This document shows positions 10,116-19,290 of a stretch of DNA of 64,000 nucleotides, piece by piece; the stretch's first letter is position 1, and each line of letters opens with the position of its first letter. Origin of the DNA: Sagittula stellata E-37 (GTDB lineage: Bacteria > Pseudomonadota > Alphaproteobacteria > Rhodobacterales > Rhodobacteraceae); contig NZ_CP155733.1 of the NCBI RefSeq assembly GCF_039724765.1, positions 20,065 through 84,064 of the forward strand, given 5' to 3'. The translations under genes and the position numbers were made by a program. The notes under the pieces were generated by a model. That model was not told where the DNA came from. It searched no databases and was given only the letters and a program-made list of their open reading frames with translations.

Positions 10116-10133
10116 GCGGATGGGGGTACGCAG

Positions 10134-11039
10134 ATGACAACCGAACCTGCAAGCCGCGTCGACGTCTTTATGATCGGTGCTTCCAAATGCGGAACCACCT
10201 CACTGGCCGAGGGCCTCAACACCTTGGGTCCGATCAGCACCGGCACGAAAAAGGAACCACGCTATTTCAGTGATCCCTCGACCATGGCGACGCCGCTGGC
10301 CCAATATCACGCGAATTACGACGCCGGGCGGCCGCTTTGGCTGGATGCCTCGACAACATATTCCGAGGTCTGGAAAGGCAAGAACGAACGTAGCGCCCTG
10401 CGCATCCATGACTATTGCGCGGATGCGAAGATCCTGATGCTGGTGCGGCATCCGATGGCCCGAATTATCTCGGAGTGGCGACAATTTGTCTATTTGCTGG
10501 ATGCAGGCAATCCGACAATAGAGCCCAATTACGGGGTCCATGCGCCCAAGGTGTTCTCACAGGACATCGAACGCTTTCCGGATTTGCTGGAAAATTCCCG
10601 CTACAGCCGCGCGCTGGCGCCTTACGTAGCGCGCTTTCCCGAGGAGCACATCCTGGTGATTCCATTTGAGCATCTACTGACCGGGCACCCAGAGGCGCTG
10701 GACAGGCTCGACGGTTTCCTCGGACTGAATGGGCGGCTGGCGCGGGGCCTCTGCCTCCGCCACAGCAATTCCGGTTCTATTAAAGGTACGGCGAATCCGC
10801 TGGGTCGGATGCTACGACGGGTGCCCGCGCTGCGCAGGCTGGGGGCGAAGTTGCCGCTTAATGTGCTCCGTCGCATCCGCCCGCTGATCAAGCGCGACCC
10901 CGACACGGGGCTCGATGTGGATGCGTGCGTGCTTGCACGCTGCCGGGACGCGCTGCAAGGGGATACCCGCGCCTTTCTCGCACGCTGGGGCTGGGATCCG
11001 GCGCTCTACGACGACTGGGCCCCGTTCCGCAACCGCTGA
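10134..11039 (+). CDS. Sulfotransferase domain protein
   Basis: A 301-residue sulfotransferase-like protein, the third in a row. IGASKCGTTSLAE near residues 14-26 is the PAPS 5' loop. LMLVRHPMARIISEW near 100-114 is the 3'-phosphate-binding segment. KEPRYFSDP resembles the substrate-binding strand of heparan sulfate N- and O-sulfotransferases. It differs clearly from its two upstream neighbours, so these are not recent tandem copies and may modify different positions or sugars. It is followed by the polymerase gene. Confidence 0.87.
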   Translation: MTTEPASRVDVFMIGASKCGTTSLAEGLNTLGPISTGTKKEPRYFSDPSTMATPLAQYHANYDAGRPLWLDASTTYSEVWKGKNERSALRIHDYCADAKILMLVRHPMARIISEWRQFVYLLDAGNPTIEPNYGVHAPKVFSQDIERFPDLLENSRYSRALAPYVARFPEEHILVIPFEHLLTGHPEALDRLDGFLGLNGRLARGLCLRHSNSGSIKGTANPLGRMLRRVPALRRLGAKLPLNVLRRIRPLIKRDPDTGLDVDACVLARCRDALQGDTRAFLARWGWDPALYDDWAPFRNR

Positions 11040-11145
11040 AGTCGGAGACGGGCTCACGACCCGCGCGCCGCCTTGCCTCATCGCGAGGTGCGGGCTATTC
11101 GGGGTGAAGGGCAGCCCGGAACCAAATTGGAGGCACGACGCAGTA

Positions 11146-12675
11146 ATGCCAAGCGACGCGGTGTATACTGGAGGCCGATTCCACAACGCCGGCAGCTATT
11201 CGGCAGAACGTGCCGGTACCCTCGGTCGACGTATCGGAATGGGGCATATCTCTTACAATTTGGCGCTGATCGCCGCCCTGTTCTTTCTCAACAAGCTGGG
11301 CGCACCGGGGAACCTGCTTTTCTTTACAATCCTGATCTGGATGATGCTGAAAAGCAGTGAATGGGCGCTGCGCGCGGTGTCTCTCATGTTCCTCGTGATC
11401 GTGGGCAATACCGCCTTGGTCAACACGACGATCGTGTTCAGCCTGGGCAAGTTCGCCTTTCTACTGATGTGCAGTATCCGGCTGTACTATTCGGCGCAGT
11501 TGAGGCGAATCTCTCTACTTTCGCATCCCGTTGTCCTGCCGCTTCTGATGTTTGTCATTGTAAGTATGCTTCTGGCCCTCGAAGGGGGATACCGAACCGA
11601 CATCTCCGCGCTGAAGCTTTTTACATACACCACCGGCATGATGGTCGTGCTGGCCGGAGCCGTGGTAATGCGCGGGCGCTCCCATTCTCTGGACAACTGG
11701 TTCCTCTCAATGGCCCTCTTCGTGGTACTGGTCGGACTGCTCTCTTATGCTGCGGGGATAGGCTTCAACGCCAAGACAGAGGAGGCCATTGCTTCTGGCC
11801 TGTTCAACGGCCCGTTCTACCACCCACAGACCCTCGGCCCGGGCGCTGCGATGATGACACTTTATCTGTTATGCTACACTAGCCTGACCTCCCTGCCGTA
11901 TCGCAAGCTGGCGCTCTTTCTAATCCCCACCCTGTTGTTTTTCATATATTTATCCAGCTCGCGCACCTCGATTCTGGCAATCGCCATGGCGATCTTGGTG
12001 GCGGTGATCTGCCTTGCGTTTATGCAGCGTTCCGCCCTTAAGAAGATGATGCGCATAATACGCTTAGGGGCCGTCTTCGCGGTGTTCGGCGGGATCGCGC
12101 TTCTGACGATCGAACTGGTCGCACCAGGTACGGTCGTCGACAGAGTGGTAGCCTTTACAGTCAAGAACAACCGCGTCGGCGAGGTGTCCGCCGATGCGGT
12201 GCTGAGCTCGCGGGCCTCTCTGCTGGAGATGATGTGGGGCAATATCGCCGAGCAACCCTGGACAGGCATCGGTTTCGGCACGACCACGCGGGCGGGCTTT
12301 GCCGAGTACGCCACTATTTTCAACGCCACCACGGAAAAAGGCGTACTGCCGATCGCGGTAGTTGAGGAAACCGGTTACATCGGGGCCATCTTCTTTACTT
12401 TGCTGGTCGTGTCGCTGATTGCCTACTGCCTGCGCACGCGGAACATTCCCGGCCTCATCGCGTTTGCCGGACTTCTGGGCCTCAACATGGCGGAGGCGAA
12501 TTTCTTTTCCTTCGGCGGACACGGAGGCTTCTTCTGGATCTGGGTGATGGCCGCACTAATCCTCAACGATGCCACCGAAACATCCGCCCACACGGTACGG
12601 GCATCTGACACCCCGCCAGAACGCCCGGCCCGATCCGCCGTGCAGCCTGTGCACAACAGAAAAGATGCATCGTGA
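11146..12675 (+). CDS. O-antigen ligase/polymerase-like membrane protein (Wzy type)
   Basis: An integral inner-membrane protein of about 509 residues with some ten to twelve hydrophobic segments. A longer hydrophilic loop in the second half contains the conserved short stretch GIGFGTTTRAGF. This layout fits Wzy-type polymerases or O-antigen ligases that join repeat units on the periplasmic side. The start at 11146 is tentative: GGAGG lies 13 bases upstream, while an ATG at 11239 directly precedes the first membrane segment. It overlaps the next glycosyltransferase start by GTGA. Assigning polymerase rather than ligase is contextual. Confidence 0.7.
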   Translation: MPSDAVYTGGRFHNAGSYSAERAGTLGRRIGMGHISYNLALIAALFFLNKLGAPGNLLFFTILIWMMLKSSEWALRAVSLMFLVIVGNTALVNTTIVFSLGKFAFLLMCSIRLYYSAQLRRISLLSHPVVLPLLMFVIVSMLLALEGGYRTDISALKLFTYTTGMMVVLAGAVVMRGRSHSLDNWFLSMALFVVLVGLLSYAAGIGFNAKTEEAIASGLFNGPFYHPQTLGPGAAMMTLYLLCYTSLTSLPYRKLALFLIPTLLFFIYLSSSRTSILAIAMAILVAVICLAFMQRSALKKMMRIIRLGAVFAVFGGIALLTIELVAPGTVVDRVVAFTVKNNRVGEVSADAVLSSRASLLEMMWGNIAEQPWTGIGFGTTTRAGFAEYATIFNATTEKGVLPIAVVEETGYIGAIFFTLLVVSLIAYCLRTRNIPGLIAFAGLLGLNMAEANFFSFGGHGGFFWIWVMAALILNDATETSAHTVRASDTPPERPARSAVQPVHNRKDAS

Positions 12676-13415
12676 CAACTATTTCTGTCGTTACCGCGGT
12701 ATGGAACCGCGCGACCACCATTGCCGATGCGATCGAAAGCGTTGCTTCCCAAGATTATCCGGATGTCAAGCACGTGGTACAGGACGGCGGATCGACGGAC
12801 GGCACGCTCGACGTGATCGCCCGTGTGGCCGGGCCGCGAGTCTCGCTTGAAAGTGCGCGGGACGGCGGCATTTATGATGGCATCAATAAGGGGCTGACCC
12901 GCGCCACCGGCGACATAGTTGGCCTGATGCATTCGGACGATCTGTTCGCCGGACCGCACATCTTGGGCCGCGTGGCCGAGGCGCTGGAGGACCCGGAGAT
13001 AGACGGCGTCTATGGCGATCTCGATTATGTCTCCGCCGGGGACACCACGCGTGTCATCCGCAAGTGGCGCTCGGGTGCCTATGACGCGCGCCTGCTTCAC
13101 CGGGGCTGGATGCCGCCGCATCCCACGCTCTACCTGCGACGGGCGGTCTTTGATCGCTGGGGGATGTACGACACATCTTTCCGCATCGCCGCCGACTACG
13201 ACGCCATGCTGCGCTATCTCGTGAAGGGGCGGGTGCGGCTGGCCTACGTGCCCGAGGTCTTTGTCAGGATGCGCATGGGCGGTGAAAGCAACCGCTCCCT
13301 ACGCAAGATGATTGAAAAGAGCCGCGAGGACTATCGCGCTATCCGCACCAATGGTGTAGGCGGTATGGGAACCCTTGCGCTTAAGAACCTTTCCAAGATC
13401 CAGCAGTTTTTCTGA
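12672..13415 (+). CDS. Glycosyltransferase family 2 (WcaA-like)
   Basis: A 247-residue GT-A glycosyltransferase. [10 protein letters not shown] opens the fold, QDGGSTDGT is the nucleotide-sugar site, and MHSDDLF carries the metal-binding acidic pair. The RMGGESN motif near the C-terminus is frequent in the branch that acts in colanic-acid-like pathways. The GTG start overlaps the polymerase stop, so the two are probably translated together. The gmd gene begins eight bases after it. Confidence 0.87.
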   Translation: MTTISVVTAVWNRATTIADAIESVASQDYPDVKHVVQDGGSTDGTLDVIARVAGPRVSLESARDGGIYDGINKGLTRATGDIVGLMHSDDLFAGPHILGRVAEALEDPEIDGVYGDLDYVSAGDTTRVIRKWRSGAYDARLLHRGWMPPHPTLYLRRAVFDRWGMYDTSFRIAADYDAMLRYLVKGRVRLAYVPEVFVRMRMGGESNRSLRKMIEKSREDYRAIRTNGVGGMGTLALKNLSKIQQFF

Positions 13416-13423
13416 GAAATGAC

Positions 13424-14545
13424 ATGACCAAGCGTGCACTCATTACCGGTATCACGGGCCAAGACGGCTCCTACCTCGCGGAATTCCTGCTGAAGAAGGG
13501 CTACGAGGTCCACGGCATCAAGCGCCGCGCCTCCCTCTTCAACACCGACCGCATTGATCACATCTATCAGGACCCACACGAACCCGACCCCAAGCTTAGG
13601 CTGCACTACGGGGATCTGACCGATACCTCCAACCTGACCCGTATCCTGTCCCAAGTGGAGCCCGACGAAGTCTACAACCTAGGCGCGCAAAGCCATGTGG
13701 CCGTCAGCTTCGAGGCGCCGGAATACACTGCCGACGTGGATGCCATCGGCACGCTGCGCTTGCTTGAGGCGATCCGCTTCCTCGGGCTGGAAAAGAAAAG
13801 CCGCTTCTACCAGGCCTCCACCTCCGAGCTCTACGGACTGGTGCAAGAGGTCCCGCAGAAGGAAACGACTCCCTTCCACCCACGCTCGCCGTACGCCGTG
13901 GCTAAGATGTACGCCTACTGGATCACGGTGAACTACCGCGAGGCTTACGGGATGTATGCCTGCAACGGTATCCTCTTCAATCATGAGAGCCCGCGCCGCG
14001 GCGAAACCTTCGTGACGCGCAAGATCACCCGCAGCATGGCGAATATCGCCCAAGGACTCGAGGATTGCCTGCACATGGGCAACATCGATTCACTACGCGA
14101 CTGGGGTCACGCCAAGGATTACGTCCGGATGCAGTGGATGATGCTCCAACAGAAGGCAGCCGAGGATTTCGTCATCGCCACCGGAGTGCAATATTCCGTA
14201 CGGGAGTTTGTCACGTGGTCCGCGCGCGAGCTCGGCATTGAGCTGGCGTTTTCTGGCTCCGGCGTGGACGAGATCGCCACGGTCAGCGCCGTAACCTCCG
14301 ACATGGCACCGGCAGTGAAACCGGGTGACGTGATCCTGCGCATTGACCCGCGCTACTTCCGGCCCGCCGAGGTCGAGACTCTTCTGGGGGACCCGTCCAA
14401 GGCCAAGCAAAAGCTGGGCTGGGTGCCCGAAATCACCGCGCAGGAAATGTGCGCCGAGATGGTCGCCGAAGACCTCAAAGCCGCCCGTAGACATGCCCTG
14501 CTGAAGGAGCACGGCTACGAATTGCCTGTGGCGCTGGAAGGGTGA
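13424..14545 (+). CDS. gmd: GDP-mannose 4,6-dehydratase (first copy)
   Basis: Converts GDP-mannose to GDP-4-keto-6-deoxymannose using NADP, the first step to GDP-fucose. The 373-residue length is standard for the enteric-type enzyme. NADP loop GITGQDG is at residues 9-15, RRAS follows at about 34-37, and the catalytic Tyr157/Lys161 pair is in [16 protein letters not shown] is the family signature. Together with fcl at 15686 and manB/manC elsewhere in the window it completes GDP-L-fucose synthesis from mannose-6-phosphate. It is distinct from the shorter second copy at 25.3 kb. Confidence 0.95.
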   Translation: MTKRALITGITGQDGSYLAEFLLKKGYEVHGIKRRASLFNTDRIDHIYQDPHEPDPKLRLHYGDLTDTSNLTRILSQVEPDEVYNLGAQSHVAVSFEAPEYTADVDAIGTLRLLEAIRFLGLEKKSRFYQASTSELYGLVQEVPQKETTPFHPRSPYAVAKMYAYWITVNYREAYGMYACNGILFNHESPRRGETFVTRKITRSMANIAQGLEDCLHMGNIDSLRDWGHAKDYVRMQWMMLQQKAAEDFVIATGVQYSVREFVTWSARELGIELAFSGSGVDEIATVSAVTSDMAPAVKPGDVILRIDPRYFRPAEVETLLGDPSKAKQKLGWVPEITAQEMCAEMVAEDLKAARRHALLKEHGYELPVALEG

Positions 14546-14549
14546 GAGA

Positions 14550-15668
14550 GTGAGCACTAGTGCTTATCGACGGGACATTGATGGGCTGAGAACGATTGCA
14601 GTGCTCCCGGTTGTTTTTGGCCATGCGGGACTGTCGTTATTTGCCGGTGGCTTTGTGGGCGTAGATGTTTTTTTCGTAATCTCGGGGTTCCTGATCACGG
14701 GCATTCTCCTTCGTGAAATCGAGAACGGCAATTTCTCTCTTCTGGGGTTTTACGAACGCAGAGCCCGGCGCATTCTACCAGCGCTCTTCCTAGTAGTTTT
14801 TCTGTGCATACTCGCGGCTTGGTTTACCTGGCCACCTATGCAGTACCGCGGGCTTGGAACCGCGACCATCGCGACGCGGTTGTTTGCCTCCAACATACTT
14901 TTCTGGCGCAACGCCAGTGACTATTTCGCCCCTGACGTTCTGCGGGAGCCACTTCTGCACACGTGGAGCCTTGCTGTAGAAGAACAGTTCTACTTATTTT
15001 TCCCGCTGCTTTTGTGGGCCTTGGTGGGCTTAGCCCGCCGACACCTCACTATAGTCATTGGCAGTTTGGTGGGCGCCTCGTTTCTCTACGCTGTTTGGGC
15101 GACACATTACACTCCGGTCGCGGCCTTTTACTTGATCCCCGCCCGTATATGGGAGCTGGGAATGGGCGCACTGCTCGCTCTGGGCGCGTTCCCAGCTGTT
15201 CACAGAAGAATTGTGGCAGAAGCAATTTCGGGAGCGGGTCTGATCGCCATCGCTCTGGCTGTGCTGCTGCTGGATGAAAGTGTGCGATTTCCGGGCGCGG
15301 CGGCGCTGCCACCAGTGCTTGGTGCAACGGCGATAATATGGGCCGGGGGCGACCACAGAACACTGGTTGGGCGCAGCCTGACTTGGCAACAGATGCCACT
15401 CGCTCCGACTATAGAGGACTACAGGAAGCGCAACGCTAAAGCAGAAGCGATCCTGCATAGGCTCGCCTCCCGGTACGACGCAACCTACGTTTCCCTCGGC
15501 ACAACCTTCTGTACACCAGATTGTTGGATCATTGATAACGCAACCGGCCATCTGCTCTACTCCGACGACAATCATCTCAGCGAGGACGGTTCACGGCTTA
15601 TGGTTCCCCGCATTTTTGATGCTGCGCTGGAATCCTTTCCTAGGGACCTCTTTCACAGGAACAACTAA
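14550..15668 (+). pseudogene. Acyltransferase 3 / SGNH protein with internal deletion
   Basis: The N-terminal part (to about residue 275) is an OafA/YrhL-type acyltransferase with YRRDIDGLRT at the start, a run of membrane segments and HTWSLAVEEQFYLF holding the conserved acidic motif. It then passes directly into a C-terminal SGNH hydrolase end (DDNHLSEDGS, the DxxH pair). Full-length members have about 620-680 residues. Here, at 372, the last membrane helices and the Ser-bearing half of the SGNH domain are missing, but the frame is kept. The splice falls near 15390-15400. The product would be an incomplete O-acetyltransferase; activity is doubtful. Confidence 0.75.
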
Positions 15669-15685
15669 CCGGCAGGGCTTTTTAC

Positions 15686-16660
15686 ATGACCCGTATTTAC
15701 ATCGCAGGCCATCGTGGCATGGTGGGGGGCGCGATCCTGCGCAAGCTGGAGGCGCGTCGCGATGCAGGAGAGGCTATCGACCTCGTAACCCGCACTCGCG
15801 CAGAGCTGGAGCTGACCGATCAAGGCGCCGTGAACGCCTTTTTTGCCGAAGAAAAGCCCGACATCGTGATCCTCGCTGCAGCCAAGGTGGGCGGCATCCA
15901 TGCCAACAACACATACCCGGCGGAATTTATCTGGGACAACCTGATGGTGCAGTGCAACGTCATCAACGCAGCCTACCGCAACGGGGTGAGGAGGATGCTG
16001 CAACTGGGATCGTCCTGCATCTACCCACGTGCCGTGTCGCAGCCGATGCGCGAGGGTGCTCTGCTGACAGGCCAGCTTGAGTCCACCAACGAACCTTACG
16101 CCATCGCCAAGATCGCCGGCATCAAAATGTGCGAGAGCTACAACCGGCAGTACGGCGTCGACTATCGTTCCGTCATGCCGACGAACCTCTACGGGCCGGG
16201 CGACAACTTCCACCCCGAAAACTCCCATGTGCTGCCCGCGCTGATCCGGCGCTTCCACGAGGCCGCGCAGGACGGCCACGAAGAAGTGACGATCTGGGGC
16301 TCGGGCAAGCCGATGCGGGAATTCCTGCATGTGGAAGACATGGCGGAGGCTTCGCTCTTCGTGCTCAACCTTGACAAGGCGACCTACGAGGCCAACACCC
16401 AGCCGATGCTCAGCCACATCAACGTGGGCAGCGGTGTAGACGTGACGATCCTCGATGTGGCACGGATGGTGGCGAAGATTACGAGGTTCGAGGGCAGGAT
16501 CACCACCGACCCGACAAAGCCCGACGGCACCATGCGCAAGCTGATGGATGTCAGCCGCCTGCGCGACATGGGCTGGCAAGCCCGCATCGGGCTGGAGGAA
16601 GGCCTACGAGAAACTTACGCTTGGTTTCTCGACCACCAAAACGATTTCCGCGAAAAGTAA
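15686..16660 (+). CDS. fcl: GDP-L-fucose synthase
   Basis: Epimerase-reductase that turns GDP-4-keto-6-deoxymannose into GDP-L-fucose with NADPH. NADP loop GHRGMVG is at residues 8-14, the catalytic Tyr138/Lys142 pair is in EPYAIAK, and LGSSCIYP (about 108-115) is the diagnostic family motif. Length is 324 residues, normal for WcaG/Fcl. It lies downstream of gmd in the same direction, separated only by the degraded acyltransferase. This makes GDP-fucose the most likely deoxysugar donor of the locus. Confidence 0.93.
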   Translation: MTRIYIAGHRGMVGGAILRKLEARRDAGEAIDLVTRTRAELELTDQGAVNAFFAEEKPDIVILAAAKVGGIHANNTYPAEFIWDNLMVQCNVINAAYRNGVRRMLQLGSSCIYPRAVSQPMREGALLTGQLESTNEPYAIAKIAGIKMCESYNRQYGVDYRSVMPTNLYGPGDNFHPENSHVLPALIRRFHEAAQDGHEEVTIWGSGKPMREFLHVEDMAEASLFVLNLDKATYEANTQPMLSHINVGSGVDVTILDVARMVAKITRFEGRITTDPTKPDGTMRKLMDVSRLRDMGWQARIGLEEGLRETYAWFLDHQNDFREK

Positions 16661-16664
16661 GGGG

Positions 16665-16683
16665 CGGGGGACACGCACCCCCG
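16665..16683. terminator. Hairpin between convergent fcl and ugd
   Basis: A six-base stem CGGGGG/CCCCCG with a seven-base loop lies in the 35 bases between the two convergent stop codons. It could stop transcription from both sides, but no long T run follows on either strand, so the call is tentative. Confidence 0.4.
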
Positions 16684-16695
16684 GTCCCATTATCC

Positions 16696-18048
16696 TTACA
16701 CCGACGTCGCGCGACCGGTGGTGGCCTCATCCGCAGCATAGCTTTCGTGGCCGATGCTGTCGTAGGCGGTAAAACCTGCCTCGCGCGCGGCATCCGCGCT
16801 GTAGATATTGCGCAGATCGGCCATGCGGCGTCCGCGCATGCCCTGCGCCATCCTCGGCAGGTCGAGCGCGCGGAACTCGTTCCACTCCGTCAGGAAGACC
16901 ACGAGGTCGGCTTCCGCCGCCGCGGAATAGGGATCGTCGTGCCAAGACACACCGGGCAGCAGGTGCTCGCCCTCGCGCCGGCCCTGTGGATCGCAGACGC
17001 GGACATCCGCTCCGCCACCGATGAGGGCGGGCACGATGGTCAGCGACGGCGCGTCGCGCATGTCGTCGGTGTTGGGCTTGAAGGTCACGCCCAGCACCGC
17101 CACCCGCTTTCCGTTGAACGAGCCGTTGCAGAGGTCCATGAGCTTTTCGATCATGCGCCGCTTCACGTCCTCGTTCACCTTGATGACCGTCTCAACAAGA
17201 CTGACCGGGCTGGCGTGATCCTGGCCGATGCGGGCCAGCGCCTTAGTGTCTTTCGGGAAGCACGATCCGCCATAGCCCGGCCCGGCGTGCAGGAACTTGT
17301 TGCCGATCCGCCCGTCGAGACCCATGCCCTTCGACACCTGCTTAACGTCCGCGCCGACCCGCTCGCACAGGGCGGCGATCTCGTTGATGAAGGTGATCTT
17401 CGTCGCAAGAAACGCGTTCGCGGCGTATTTGATCATCTCGGCGGACTGGAGGTCGGTCGTCAGGATCGGGAAATCGCGCAGGTAGAGCGGCCGGTAGATG
17501 TCCTCCATGACCTTCGCCGCGCGCTCGGTCTCCACGCCGACGACCACGCGGTCGGGCTTCATGAAATCGTCGATGGCCGCACCTTCGCGCAGGAACTCGG
17601 GGTTGGAGGCGACGTCGAAGTCGAGGTCCGGGTTGGCCTTCGCCACCACGTCGCGCACCTGCGCGTTGGTGCCCACGGGCACGGTCGACTTGGTCACGAC
17701 CACGACGTAGTCCTTCGCCGCCTTTGCGATCTCTTCCGCGGCGGCCATGACGTAGGTGAGATCCGCATGGCCATCGCCCCGGCGCGTCGGTGTGCCCACG
17801 GCGATGAACACGGCGTCAGCGCCGTCGATGGCCTGTTGCAGATCCAGCGTGAAACTGAGACGTTCGGCCTCCACGTTCTTGGCCATCAGTACGTCGAGGC
17901 CCGGTTCGTAGATCGGCACCTTGCCCGCTTCGAGCATCTCGATCTTGCGGGGGTCCTTGTCGACACAGACGACGTCGTGCCCGAAGTCCGAGAAACAGAC
18001 ACCGGACACGAGGCCCACGTAGCCGGTTCCGATCATCGCGATTTTCAT
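16696..18048 (-). CDS. ugd: UDP-glucose 6-dehydrogenase
   Basis: Oxidises UDP-glucose to UDP-glucuronate with two NAD. The 450-residue protein starts MKIAMIGTGYVG, a Rossmann loop at residues 7-12, and has the catalytic Cys in GYGGSCFPKD near residue 260. The C-terminal UDP-binding domain contains LGVTFKPNTDDMRD. It feeds the UDP-xylose synthase at 2084. The first 55 bases of this gene recur at 38464-38518 as an orphan stub, suggesting that a second copy once existed. The 170 bases upstream separate it from the initiating sugar transferase. Confidence 0.95.
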   Translation of the reverse strand: MKIAMIGTGYVGLVSGVCFSDFGHDVVCVDKDPRKIEMLEAGKVPIYEPGLDVLMAKNVEAERLSFTLDLQQAIDGADAVFIAVGTPTRRGDGHADLTYVMAAAEEIAKAAKDYVVVVTKSTVPVGTNAQVRDVVAKANPDLDFDVASNPEFLREGAAIDDFMKPDRVVVGVETERAAKVMEDIYRPLYLRDFPILTTDLQSAEMIKYAANAFLATKITFINEIAALCERVGADVKQVSKGMGLDGRIGNKFLHAGPGYGGSCFPKDTKALARIGQDHASPVSLVETVIKVNEDVKRRMIEKLMDLCNGSFNGKRVAVLGVTFKPNTDDMRDAPSLTIVPALIGGGADVRVCDPQGRREGEHLLPGVSWHDDPYSAAAEADLVVFLTEWNEFRALDLPRMAQGMRGRRMADLRNIYSADAAREAGFTAYDSIGHESYAADEATTGRATSV

Positions 18049-18220
18049 GAACGCAGTTCCTAAGTCTTTTAAAACCCAATGCTTAAGCCAGCCTCAAGCC
18101 CATTCCAGAAAATCAGATCGGGAATTTGATTAGTTGCATAGGTTGAGCTCGCCCTATTCTTACCAAAAATCTTCACCACCTCATCCGAGCTGAATTGGCA
18201 GGGCGCGCAACATCCTAGCA

Positions 18221-18877
18221 TCAGGCGCCGGCGCGGCGCAGGATAACAGCCAGTGTCCTAAAGAATATCCAAGCCTCTAACTGAAAGTTAGTATTAGAAA
18301 TATAATACAGATCAGCCATCACTTTACGACGGGTAGCCTCAACCCCTTCGATATAACCCAGTTCTGTTTGTGCAAGACCGCTAATACCCGGGCGAACAGC
18401 GTGCCGCTCTCGGTATCCGGAGACGTTCTCAACAAAGTATAGAGCATGCTCGTAACTATCTGGGCGTGGCCCGATCATACTCATATCGCCTTTCAAAACA
18501 TTGATGATCTGTGGCAACTCATCAATGCGACACTTTCTTATAAAGTTGCCAAGCGGAGTAATTCGATCCACTTCGAGGGGGCAATGTGCGGTGCGTTTCT
18601 GAGACGGCGCGTCCGTCATACTGCGAAATTTGATTGCTATAAAGGGCATGCAGCCACGCCCCATCCTCTTCTGTGTGTAAAAAAGGCGCCCCTTATTATA
18701 TCGGGGGTTCAGAAAAAAGAGTAAAATCGCCACAAAAATTAGGCCGGGGAAAAGTAGGAGGCTTGCACAGATGTCGAAGGCACGTTTGGAAACTAGAAAA
18801 GTTACACTTGGCTTGGCATCCGATGCAGATGGTTCGAGAGCTACCGCCGACCCATCCAGCCGTGTCATGTTAAACAT
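18221..18877 (-). CDS. Initiating sugar transferase (bacterial sugar transferase, WcaJ/PssY type)
   Basis: Transfers the first sugar phosphate to undecaprenyl phosphate to start repeat-unit synthesis. The 218-residue protein is the monotopic core form: one N-terminal hydrophobic segment (about 35-57), then FIAIKFRSM, the Arg-rich stretch IRKCRIDELPQ, and GPRPDSYE, the family signature. DELPQ and the PRP motif are both intact. The gene is noticeably richer in A and T than its neighbours, suggesting transfer. No other initiating transferase is visible, so this one probably primes the sulfated glycan. Confidence 0.88.
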   Translation of the reverse strand: MFNMTRLDGSAVALEPSASDAKPSVTFLVSKRAFDICASLLLFPGLIFVAILLFFLNPRYNKGRLFYTQKRMGRGCMPFIAIKFRSMTDAPSQKRTAHCPLEVDRITPLGNFIRKCRIDELPQIINVLKGDMSMIGPRPDSYEHALYFVENVSGYRERHAVRPGISGLAQTELGYIEGVEATRRKVMADLYYISNTNFQLEAWIFFRTLAVILRRAGA

Positions 18878-19290
18878 TTAGCACCTCGGAAAGTTTATTT
18901 TTCATCGTATAGCGTTTCGCAGACAAGTCCTGCAGGTCATAGGACGCGGGTTACACACTAGTCAATCGGGGAGCCCACAGCTTAGGCATGTTAACCTTTG
19001 TACGTGCGCGTTTTATGAGCGAACCCTCGCCACACTGCACCGCAGCAAAGGCGGCCAACGCATGCATCACTGCCACAGATCATGACCTCAGAAAACACCG
19101 AACGTCTGGAAAACAAAGAAATTTACCGAAATTTCATAATTTCGCACCCACCACGAGCAGATCCTCTGCAAAAGACTAGTTGCTGTGCGAGCACAGTATG
19201 ACGCAGCTTTCCCAAAAACGCGAAACAGAGCAACCTAGATAAAGCCTCTGAAGCCAACTTCGTGAGGGTGCGACGAGCTGAGCATGCAAC
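18878..19290. other. AT-richer intergenic region, no gene recognised
   Basis: This 413-base gap lies upstream of the initiating transferase and downstream of manC, both on the minus strand. It is lower in GC than the flanks and probably contains the transferase promoter. The only sizeable frame (18988-19179, plus) has no recognisable motif. No hairpin with a T tract was found. Confidence 0.45.

Noticed and set aside
16621..18063. A 480-codon plus-strand frame opposite ugd
   Set aside because: It is the complement of ugd. The minus strand gives a complete enzyme with catalytic motifs; the plus-strand text has no recognisable domain.
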